From: Coriobacteriaceae bacterium
GTDB taxonomy: Bacteria > Actinomycetota > Coriobacteriia > Coriobacteriales > QAMH01
Assembly: GCA_025992705.1 (NCBI GenBank)
Contig: DAJPGJ010000001.1
Span: 1,054,001-1,118,000 of the forward strand
Direction of reading: 5' to 3'
DNA length: 64,000 bases
Of the stretch, positions 8,646 through 15,163 are shown one piece after another. Each line of letters begins with the position of its first letter. The stretch's first letter is position 1. A program made the position numbers and the translations under genes. The notes under the pieces were generated by a model. The model did not search any database. It saw only the letters and a program-made list of their open reading frames with translations, and had not been told where the DNA came from.

Positions 8646-10829
8646 ATGGCCGCAGAGGATGCCCCTTCGCAAGACAATCTCTTCGATTTGATAAACGATA
8701 CGCCTGCCGACGCACCGGCAGATGCCGTCGAACGCGTCAACGAGCTGCGCGCGACGCTGCAGAGGGCCCGCGACCAGTACTACCTCGAGGATGCCCCCGA
8801 GCTTCCCGACGCGGTCTACGATTCGCTCAATCGCGAGCTTGCCGAGCTCGAGGGGCGCTACCCACAGCTGAAGACGGCCGATTCGCCCACCCAAACCGTC
8901 GGCGGCGGCGTGGCCGAGCAGTTCACGCCGGCCGAGCATCAGCACCGCATGTACTCGCTCGATGATGCGATGGACCTGGACGAGCTCGACGAATGGCTGC
9001 GCCGCACGCGCGAGGCAGTGGGCCATAGCCTGTCCTATTGCTGCGAGCTCAAGATCGATGGCTCCTCCATCGCGCTCACCTACGAGCGCGGCACGCTCGT
9101 GCGAGCCGCCACCCGTGGCGATGGCAGCGTGGGCGAGAACGTGACGGCAAACATCATGCAGGTCAAGGACGTTCCCAAGCATCTTTCCATCGAGAGCGGC
9201 GCCATGGGCTTCTCCCAACCCATCGAGGTGCGCGGCGAGGTCTACATGCCCCGTTCCTCCTTCGAGCGTCTCAACGACGCCATCAGCCTCGAGAACGACG
9301 AGATCATGCTCTACAACGCCGAGATCGATGCCGGTGAGCGCACGGGACGAAAGCTCGCGCTTAAGAAGAGCTTCGCCAACTGCCGCAATGCCGCGGCGGG
9401 CTCGCTGCGCCAGAAGGATTCGACCATCACGGCCGAGCGCGACCTGGCCACCTTCATCTACGCCATCGCCGAGACCACGCAGCTTGGTGTGGAAAGCCAA
9501 CACGAGTTCCTGGAATGGCTGCGCACGGCGGGCTTCACGGTCAATCCCAACATCCGCGTCGTGGACAGCGAGGCCGCGGTGCACGAGTTCTGCAAGAACG
9601 CCCTGGAGCATCGCGGCGACCTCGACTACGACATCGATGGCGTCGTCGTGAAGGTCGATGACTTCGCCATCCAGGCCGAGCTCGGCTTTACCGCCAAGGC
9701 ACCGCGCTGGGCCATCGCCTTCAAGTTTCCGCCCGAGGAGAAGACCACCATCCTGCGCAACGTTGCCGTGCAGGTGGGACGCACCGGCGTGCTCACGCCC
9801 GTGGCGGAGTTCGATCCCACGACGGTGGACGGCTCGGTCGTCTCGCGTGCGACGCTGCACAACTACGACGAGCTCGCTCGCAAGGACGTGCGCATCGGCG
9901 ACACCATCATCATCCACAAGGCCGGAGACGTCATCCCCGAGGTCGTCGGGGCGGTCATGGATTTGCGTCCGCCCGATGCCCAGGTGCCGCCAGTTCCGAG
10001 CGTATGTCCGAGTTGCGGCTCGCCCGTGTTTCGCGACGGGGCCTTCCTGCGCTGCGACAGCACCGAATGCCCGGCTCAGCTGCAGACGCGTCTGGAACAC
10101 TGGGTATCTCGTGGGGCCATGGACATCGACGGCCTGGGCACCAAGATCATCGAGAATCTCATCGCGACCGGCCTGCTCAAGGATGTCGTGGACTTCTACA
10201 AGCTCGACGTCGACACCCTTGCCGACGTCGCCACAGGCGAGGAGAAGAAGGACGGCTCTCCGCGTGTCTTTGGCCAGAAGAACGCCACCAAGGCGATCGA
10301 GCAGATCGAGGCATCCAAGCAGCGTCCCTTCGAGAACCTGCTCTTCGCCATCGGCATTCGCAATATCGGCAAGACGACGGCCGAGGCCCTGGCCAAGGCG
10401 TTCAAGACGATGGACGCCCTCATGGATGCGAGCGAGCCGCAGCTATGCCAGGTAGATGGCATTGGCGAGGTGGTGGCCGAGGGCATCCGCGAGTTCTTCG
10501 ACACGCAAGACAATCGCGACCTCATCGAGCGCTTGCGCGAGGTGGGCCTGCAGATGGCCATCGACGAAAGCGATGCCAAGCCCCAGACGCTTGCCGGTTT
10601 CACCTTCGTACTCACCGGCTCGCTCGAGCGCTACGATCGCACGACGGCCGAGGAGCTGCTGCGCGAGTACGGCGCCAAGACGAGCGGCAGCGTGAGCAAG
10701 AAGACCTCGTACGTGGTGGCTGGTCCCGGTGCGGGCAGCAAGCTGCGCAAAGCCGAGGAGCTGGGGATTCCCGTGCTCGACGAGGACGCGCTCGTGCAGA
10801 TCATCGACACGGGCGAGGTCCCGGCGTAG
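8646..10829 (+). CDS. ligA: NAD-dependent DNA ligase LigA
   Basis: Essential replicative ligase, 727 residues, complete. The NAD-binding Ia region (YYLEDAPELPDAVYD) is followed by the adenylation motif CELKIDGSSIALTYERG with the catalytic lysine. The OB fold comes next, then a four-Cys zinc finger (CPSCGSPVF ... CDSTECPAQ). The helix-hairpin-helix domain contains FAIGIRNIGKTTA, and the C-terminal BRCT domain begins at LAGFTFVLTGSLERYDR. A GAGGAAGG ribosome-binding site lies about 9 nt before ATG 8646. The approximately 50 residues before the Ia region are longer than usual and acidic. Confidence 0.97.
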   Translation: MAAEDAPSQDNLFDLINDTPADAPADAVERVNELRATLQRARDQYYLEDAPELPDAVYDSLNRELAELEGRYPQLKTADSPTQTVGGGVAEQFTPAEHQHRMYSLDDAMDLDELDEWLRRTREAVGHSLSYCCELKIDGSSIALTYERGTLVRAATRGDGSVGENVTANIMQVKDVPKHLSIESGAMGFSQPIEVRGEVYMPRSSFERLNDAISLENDEIMLYNAEIDAGERTGRKLALKKSFANCRNAAAGSLRQKDSTITAERDLATFIYAIAETTQLGVESQHEFLEWLRTAGFTVNPNIRVVDSEAAVHEFCKNALEHRGDLDYDIDGVVVKVDDFAIQAELGFTAKAPRWAIAFKFPPEEKTTILRNVAVQVGRTGVLTPVAEFDPTTVDGSVVSRATLHNYDELARKDVRIGDTIIIHKAGDVIPEVVGAVMDLRPPDAQVPPVPSVCPSCGSPVFRDGAFLRCDSTECPAQLQTRLEHWVSRGAMDIDGLGTKIIENLIATGLLKDVVDFYKLDVDTLADVATGEEKKDGSPRVFGQKNATKAIEQIEASKQRPFENLLFAIGIRNIGKTTAEALAKAFKTMDALMDASEPQLCQVDGIGEVVAEGIREFFDTQDNRDLIERLREVGLQMAIDESDAKPQTLAGFTFVLTGSLERYDRTTAEELLREYGAKTSGSVSKKTSYVVAGPGAGSKLRKAEELGIPVLDEDALVQIIDTGEVPA

Positions 10830-10831
10830 GA

Positions 10832-10882
10832 CTGTCATTTCGAGCGAAGCCGCCGAAGGCGGCAAAGTCGAGAAATCTCACC
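10832..10882 (+). repeat. Dispersed repeat A (TGTCATTTCGAGC type), copy 1
   Basis: Starts TGTCATTTCGAGCGAAGC, continues with a CCGCCGAAGGCGG hairpin and ends AAGTCGAGAAATCTCACC. A near-identical copy lies at 11642-11692, a truncated copy at 11612, and diverged copies at 25545-25655. It begins three bases after the ligA stop. Function unknown; it resembles short non-coding repeats scattered through many gut-bacterial genomes. Confidence 0.6.
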
Positions 10883-10924
10883 ACCCTCATGCCTAAATTA
10901 CTTCCCGTACGCTCCGTTTTCATT

Positions 10925-11000
10925 CCGAAATCGGTCCGGTTTTGTTCAGGTTCTCGGGGTGGTTCGCTCGGTTCGTCCTGCTGCATAATCGCAAGCTAGC
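10925..11000 (+). repeat. Dispersed repeat B, copy 1
   Basis: Core TTCTCGGGGTGGTTCGCTCG followed by GTTCGTCCTG and a CATAATCGCAAG-like tail, preceded by CCGAAATCGGTCCGG. Related copies lie at 19397-19490 and, inverted, at 25425-25515. All three are intergenic, and two of them directly precede genes for secreted or surface proteins. Confidence 0.55.
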
Positions 11001-11065
11001 AAAATGCACGTATGGCCTATCCGTTGACGGTAAGGTGTGCATGTGCAGGGTGGCGGGCTAAGTAA

Positions 11066-11083
11066 CACCCCGGTTTGGGGGTG
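11066..11083 (+). promoter_or_regulatory. Hairpin overlapping the ribosome-binding site of a small toxin-like ORF
   Basis: CACCCC (11066-11071) can pair with GGGGTG (11078-11083). The GGGGGTG run is the only Shine-Dalgarno for the small ORF that starts at 11084 or 11090. Such pairing would mask the ribosome-binding site, as in many type I toxin mRNAs. Confidence 0.45.
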
Positions 11084-11164
11084 ATGCCTATGGTTACCTG
11101 GATGGAACTGTTGACATTCTGCCTGGTCGTCATCGCGGCAAAATCGCTCTACAAAGCGAAATAG
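11084..11164 (+). CDS. Tiny holin-like (type I toxin candidate) membrane peptide
   Basis: A 26-codon ORF (24 residues if read from the second ATG at 11090). It opens MVTWMELLTF, runs through a single hydrophobic helix (LLTFCLVVIAAKSLY) and ends with lysines (KAK). The MVTWExL start, one membrane span and Lys end recall the putative holin-like toxin family of Firmicutes. So does the layout: a CCCC/GGGG hairpin covering the ribosome-binding site and an inverted repeat right at the stop codon. An antitoxin antisense RNA would be expected from the downstream stretch 11190-11300 but cannot be proven by reading. Identification rests on remembered family layout. Confidence 0.55.
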   Translation: MPMVTWMELLTFCLVVIAAKSLYKAK

Positions 11165-11190
11165 CCGCCCCTAGCTAAAGGATCGGCTAT
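11161..11190 (+). terminator. Stem-loop at the end of the toxin-like ORF
   Basis: ATAGCCG (11161-11167) is complementary to CGGCTAT (11184-11190), a 7-bp stem starting at the stop codon. No long U-run follows, so it may be a processing or antisense-RNA structure rather than a strong terminator. Confidence 0.4.
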
Positions 11191-11486
11191 CTCACGTGCC
11201 AAAAACACTTGGGGATTAGCCAAACCGCGGCAACGGTGGCCACCCTGTACAGCCCATCTTACCATCGGCAATAGGGTGCGTCCACCTGTTGTACAGACGT
11301 CTGCGGGTCTTTCTCTTGTGCTCGTGGGGTTGTCCTCGAGAAGAATGCATTTTCGGGACGCTCGCCTCGTCTCTTGGAGCGATTGTGACGTGGGTGTGCA
11401 TGTGGCCTCATGTTTGTAGCCTTCCGTGCGCAGAATCCGCCAACCTCTAGGGCTCGCTGTCTCCGCATGCGCAGAATTCAGGAATG

Positions 11487-11574
11487 CCTAGCCTTCGCAC
11501 GTCTCTGGTCCTAGACATTCGCTAAAAATGCGCTGGCTGACTGTATTCGCGATTCCCCGATCCTAGACTTTCGC
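11487..11574 (+). repeat. CCTAG-TTCGC short repeats in an intergenic region
   Basis: The motif CCTAG-N2/3-TTCGC occurs three times: 11487-11498, 11510-11522 and 11562-11574. The last two are followed by small A- or T-centred hairpins (CGCTAAAAATGCG, TCGCCATTTTTGCGA). The gap from ligA to the BspA-like gene (10830-11849) otherwise holds repeats A and B and the toxin-like ORF, with no other gene visible. Confidence 0.35.
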
Positions 11575-11611
11575 CATTTTTGCGATGCTCTGGTGTCATG
11601 CCCTCTGCCGA

Positions 11612-11692
11612 GTGTCATTTCGAGCAGTGGCAAGGGCCTCTCTGTCATTTCGAGCGGAGCCGCCGAAGGCGGCGAAGTCGAGAAATCTCACC
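11612..11692 (+). repeat. Dispersed repeat A, truncated copy plus full copy
   Basis: A fragment TGTCATTTCGAGCA at 11612 is followed by a full copy from 11642 (TGTCATTTCGAGCGGAGC, then the CCGCCGAAGGCGG hairpin and AAGTCGAGAAATCTC). It is almost identical to the copy after ligA. Confidence 0.6.
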
Positions 11693-11849
11693 CTCACCAT
11701 CTCCCGTCCTTCATGCCCTCTGCCGGGGTGTTGCACGCGCTGGCGACAAAACTGAGACAGGGCCATTGCAACTAACCGAGAAGAAGGTAGCGTTCATGAT
11801 ACCTTTGACGACTTGCCCAAAATGGATCATGGTTTCCTGGAGGTGCTTC

Positions 11850-13703
11850 ATGCGTAAGGGCAATGGCATCTTAATCACCCTTCTCACGCTCGCGTTGACG
11901 ATGGCGCTGTGCCCGGGAGTTGCACTTGCCATCCCGCAGAACAATGACTCGCCGTTGACGGCGCAGTCGCAGTTGCCGCCTGATGGCAGCTGGGGTACGT
12001 GCGCCTGGCACATCGACGATGCGGGTACTCTCACCGTGAATCCGGGTGAGGGCTTCGAGACGGTCGGCGAGTCTCCCTGGCAGGGATACGAGGCAGTCGT
12101 GAAGCGCATCGTCTTCGTCAAGAATGCGGAAGGCGAAATGGTCACCGCTCCTGTCGAATGCGGTGCGCTCTTTGCGGGCTTCGGATTGCTCGAGTCTGTC
12201 GATTTCTCGGGATTCGACACCTCGCAGGTAATGTACATGGACAAGATGTTCTCCGGTTGCTCGTCGCTCGCCGCCTTGGACCTCTCCGCTTTTGATACCT
12301 CGCAGGTGAGAAGAATGGACAGGATGTTCTCCGGATGTTCGTCGCTTGCCACCCTGAACCTTGCGGGACTTGACACGTCGAACGTGACGGACATGGGAAA
12401 CATGTTCAGGAGCTGTACGTCACTAGTCTCACTTGACCTTTCTGGTATCAAGACCTCCCAGGTGACGAACATGGGCGAGATGTTTTCCGGCTGCTCGTCG
12501 CTCGCTTCCCTCGACCTGTCCGGTTTCGACACTTCCATGGTGACGGACATGAACTACATGTTCTACAACTGCTCGTCACTCAGCTCTCTCGATATTTCGG
12601 GGTTCGACACATCCAGGCTGGTGAACAGCTCTCTGATGTTTGAGGGCTGCGGGAAGCTCGCGTATGTCAGCATGTCATCGAAGGCAACGAACATCAGCTT
12701 GCCACGCATCGAAGTGAACGGCCATGCGGACTGGTTCTCCGTGGCTGAGAGAAAGTGGTTCACGGTCAGCGAGATCGAGTCGTCGCGACGTGGCATTGCG
12801 GATACATACGCGAAGGAAGAGATTGACATATCCCTTGATAGGCTGGCCATCGAGTTGAGCCAGAGGGAGTTTACGTACGATGGAACCGAGAAGAGGCCCT
12901 CTGTCACGGTCAAGCATGGTGATAGGACGCTTGTCGAGGGCAGGGACTACTCGATTACCTATCCCGAAAGCGCGATCAACGTCGGAACCTATAGCGTGAC
13001 CGTGACTGGTATGGGAGCCTACTCGGGCACGAGGGACCTCTCGTTCGAGATAACGCCAGCTCCCGAGAAACCCGATGACCCCAAGCCTGTGGATCCGGAC
13101 AATCCATCTCAGCCGTCGGACCCTGACGAACCATCGGATTCCGATGAGCCATCCAATCCCACGGTTCCCGATGATCCTTCAGCGCCAGATGATCCGGACG
13201 CCACCGATAAGCCGGGTGCTACCGACCCCGAGCCAGACGATGCCGACAAGCCGGGCACGAGCGACCCCGAGTCCATGGCCACCCAGGTGATGTACCGCGC
13301 CTACAACCCCAACTCCGGCGAGCACTTCTACACGGCGCACTATGACGAGGTGGAGAGCATCGTGGCCGCCGGCTGGCAGTACGAGGGCGAGGCCTGGACG
13401 GCACCGGTCACGTCCACCGTACCGGTCTATCGCCTGTACTCGGGTACCGATCATCACTACACCACCTCCGTCATCGAGCGGGATCACCTCATATCCGTGG
13501 GCTGGTCCGACGAGGGGATCGGCTGGTATTCCGACGACAACGAGGGAGTCGGGCTTCACCGCCTGTTCAACCCCAACGTGGATCCCTCGGCGCCCACCAA
13601 CAACTCCGGAAGTCACCACTACACCACGAGCGAGGTCGAGCGAGACCACCTCGTCTCCATCGGCTGGCAGTACGAGGACTTCGGCTGGTACGGGGTGAGG
13701 TAG
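11850..13703 (+). CDS. BspA-like leucine-rich-repeat surface protein (first copy)
   Basis: Secreted protein of 617 residues. The signal peptide (MRKGNGILITLLTLALTMALCP, cut likely after GVALA) follows ATG 11850, which has a strong GGAGGTG ribosome-binding site; the frame is open further upstream, but those starts lack signals. Residues about 118-256 hold six BspA/DUF285-type repeats of the form MFSGCSSLxxLDLSxFDTS. Residues about 330-402 form an MBG-like Ig domain (FTYDGTEKRPSVTVK), then a Pro/Asp linker. Residues about 480-617 are a DUF5648-like domain with repeated HFYT/HHYTT and GWxYEG motifs. No LPxTG motif is seen, so the C-terminal domain may attach it to the wall. Paralogue of the protein at 15164. 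Confidence 0.88.
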   Translation: MRKGNGILITLLTLALTMALCPGVALAIPQNNDSPLTAQSQLPPDGSWGTCAWHIDDAGTLTVNPGEGFETVGESPWQGYEAVVKRIVFVKNAEGEMVTAPVECGALFAGFGLLESVDFSGFDTSQVMYMDKMFSGCSSLAALDLSAFDTSQVRRMDRMFSGCSSLATLNLAGLDTSNVTDMGNMFRSCTSLVSLDLSGIKTSQVTNMGEMFSGCSSLASLDLSGFDTSMVTDMNYMFYNCSSLSSLDISGFDTSRLVNSSLMFEGCGKLAYVSMSSKATNISLPRIEVNGHADWFSVAERKWFTVSEIESSRRGIADTYAKEEIDISLDRLAIELSQREFTYDGTEKRPSVTVKHGDRTLVEGRDYSITYPESAINVGTYSVTVTGMGAYSGTRDLSFEITPAPEKPDDPKPVDPDNPSQPSDPDEPSDSDEPSNPTVPDDPSAPDDPDATDKPGATDPEPDDADKPGTSDPESMATQVMYRAYNPNSGEHFYTAHYDEVESIVAAGWQYEGEAWTAPVTSTVPVYRLYSGTDHHYTTSVIERDHLISVGWSDEGIGWYSDDNEGVGLHRLFNPNVDPSAPTNNSGSHHYTTSEVERDHLVSIGWQYEDFGWYGVR

Positions 13704-13744
13704 TCTTTGTAATCAGTTGCATCGCTATTTGTTCAACAATTTGT

Positions 13745-13788
13745 GTTTACGATTGTAAACTCCCCTCTTCTCGTTTATCATCATAAAC
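13745..13788 (+). promoter_or_regulatory. Promoter with twin palindromic operators
   Basis: Two 16-bp dyads share the form GTTTA-N6-TAAAC: 13745-13760 (GTTTACGATTGTAAAC) and 13773-13788 (GTTTATCATCATAAAC), centres 28 bp apart. They straddle a plausible promoter, TTGTAA (13753-13758), 17-bp spacer, TATCAT (13776-13781). The arrangement suggests autorepression by the HTH protein encoded immediately downstream. Confidence 0.6.
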
Positions 13789-13809
13789 AAATGGCGGAAG
13801 GTTAAATTG

Positions 13810-14283
13810 ATGAACAAACAGGGGCTTCTAAGCGCTCGGCAAGCAGCGGCAATGCTAGGCGTGTCCAAAGTGTATGTGTGCCGGCTTTTCTCCAAGGGCA
13901 TCATCCGCGCAGAAAAGGTCGACACCGATTGGATTGCAAAGGCAAAGGATATTCGGCGGTATCTCGACGAGAGGGCAGGCGTTCCGGTTTACTACCGCAA
14001 TACGGACGGTTGGGAGTTCGGTGATTTCTACTTCCTGTACCGTGTTATCGACAAGATGGTGAACGATCGTCGAGGAAGGTATAACGACGAGCTCGCCACG
14101 ATAGAGCCCAAGAAACTCAGCGAAGCGGCTGCCGCGATATTGAAGGCGGAAAAGGCGTACGAGAAGTTTCCGAATCTGGACGATATAAAGGAGCAGAGAC
14201 CCCTATCTCCGCCTCTGATCCTCTCGGCCTATCCTAGCCTCGGGGCTTTTCCCTCGTTCGAAGAGATGGGTGTCATCCTATGA
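13810..14283 (+). CDS. Helix-turn-helix (excisionase-like) protein, probable antitoxin/repressor
   Basis: 157 residues with an N-terminal MerR/excisionase-type winged HTH (LLSARQAAAMLGVSKVYVCRLFSKGII), then YRNTDGWEFGDFYFLYRVIDKM and a helical, charged C-terminal part. GGAAGG precedes ATG 13810. Its stop overlaps the start of the nucleotidyltransferase gene (ATGA at 14280), and two palindromes cover its promoter. Position, size and autoregulatory signals fit the antitoxin role in a nucleotidyltransferase toxin pair such as AbiE, though this HTH is not AbiEi-like. Base composition is lower in GC than core genes, suggesting acquisition. The partner and the DNA target are inferred. Confidence 0.65.
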   Translation: MNKQGLLSARQAAAMLGVSKVYVCRLFSKGIIRAEKVDTDWIAKAKDIRRYLDERAGVPVYYRNTDGWEFGDFYFLYRVIDKMVNDRRGRYNDELATIEPKKLSEAAAAILKAEKAYEKFPNLDDIKEQRPLSPPLILSAYPSLGAFPSFEEMGVIL

Positions 14284-14816
14284 TTCGAGAATTGAACACG
14301 GACGAGCTGTTGAGTCTCATTAAGGAGCTCGACGAAGAGATTGACGAGCCAATCGTTATTCGCGCGGTTGGCGGTTTCGCCCTCGCCTGGAGGGGTGTGA
14401 GGACAGAGGGTCTGACGGCAGACATTGATTCGGTAACTGATGATTACTCTCCATCCGTCTCTGCAGCAATAGCTGCTATTGGCGAGAGGCATGGATTAGA
14501 CCAGTGGTGGCTCAACAATGATGCAGCGGCCGATGATGCTGATTTTCTTATCGAGTCAATGGGACTGAAGTGGGAGACCATTGAAATTGGATTCAAGAAC
14601 ATAACTCTATGCATTGCAGATAATGATTCATTGCTGATGCTCAAGTTATCAGCGATTGAAGACAGTGCGCTTTCAGGTCGGACGCGCGATCTTGATGATG
14701 CAATACGTCTTTTGAAGACGGCTGGGTTTGATAAGCCTACGTTCAAGAAGAAGTTCGCTTACTTGCGCGAGGAGCTACCTTACGCATTCGAATTGATTGT
14801 AAGGGCTGTTTGGTAA
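14280..14816 (+). CDS. Nucleotidyltransferase-fold protein (DUF6036/AbiEii-like), probable toxin
   Basis: 178 residues. The N-terminal half carries the polymerase-beta-like nucleotidyltransferase pattern: GGFALAWRG (Gly31-Gly32) followed by the metal-binding pair in LTADIDS (Asp48, Asp50). The C-terminal helical part LLMLKLSAIEDSALSGRTRDLDDAIRLL matches AbiEii/DUF6036-type proteins, where Lys and the RxRDLDD segment are conserved. Four-base overlap with the HTH gene indicates a co-translated pair. Enzymes of this fold in toxin-antitoxin systems transfer nucleotides to tRNA or protein targets; the target here is unknown. An ordinary metabolic nucleotidyltransferase is less likely given the partner gene. 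Confidence 0.7.
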   Translation: MIRELNTDELLSLIKELDEEIDEPIVIRAVGGFALAWRGVRTEGLTADIDSVTDDYSPSVSAAIAAIGERHGLDQWWLNNDAAADDADFLIESMGLKWETIEIGFKNITLCIADNDSLLMLKLSAIEDSALSGRTRDLDDAIRLLKTAGFDKPTFKKKFAYLREELPYAFELIVRAVW

Positions 14817-14841
14817 GACGCCCCTTGCACGCCCTTTGTCG

Positions 14842-14991
14842 ATGTATTGCGCTCATCTGCGACTTTGCCGCTTCTTCGGGCTCTCGAATGGCTATTGGCT
14901 ACGAGCCCAGGCGGTTCATGACATTGAGGTCGCCGAACATGAGCTCGCCGAGGAGCTCGCGAAGATCACTCCACTGTACAGCGTCGCGTAA
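14842..14991 (+). pseudogene. Remnant of a HigA/VapI-type XRE antitoxin gene
   Basis: In the frame from 14842 the sequence reads LRLCRFFGLSNGYWLRAQAV then HDIEVAEHELAEELAKITPL and stops at 14989. This is the typical C-terminal half of HigA antitoxins (RLxRFFGxSxEFWLxLQxxYDLEVA...). The N-terminal HTH is missing and no higB partner is present beside it. A 25-bp piece of the same sequence (CGATGTATTGCGCTCATCTG) recurs in diverged form at 15033-15058, pointing to local duplication or decay. No start signal is seen, so it is called a relic. Confidence 0.65.
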
Positions 14992-15076
14992 ACGCAGCGG
15001 CAACTTATAACAATCTTTTTGCCACACATCTCGCCGATGTATTGTGCTCACCTGCGATAAACACCCCTCATAACCA

Positions 15077-15109
15077 TTGAAAATAGTCGGGGGGGGGGGG
15101 GGGTAGTTT
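15077..15109 (+). promoter_or_regulatory. Putative phase-variable promoter with 15-G tract
   Basis: TTGAAA (15077-15082), a 21-bp spacer whose last 15 bases are all G (15089-15103), then TAGTTT (15104-15109). A spacer of 17 would need 11 Gs. Slippage of the G tract would change promoter strength for the BspA-like gene 54 bp downstream. Exact tract length may be affected by sequencing. Confidence 0.5.
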
Positions 15110-15163
15110 TCTTAGCATCTTTGATGGACGGCTCAGGAAGGGCTGTGGCTCCGGAGGTGCTTC

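Noticed and set aside
11580..11849. Upstream 90-codon extension of the first BspA-like protein
   Set aside because: It runs through repeat A sequence. The strong ribosome-binding site and signal peptide begin at 11850, exactly as in the paralogue at 15164.
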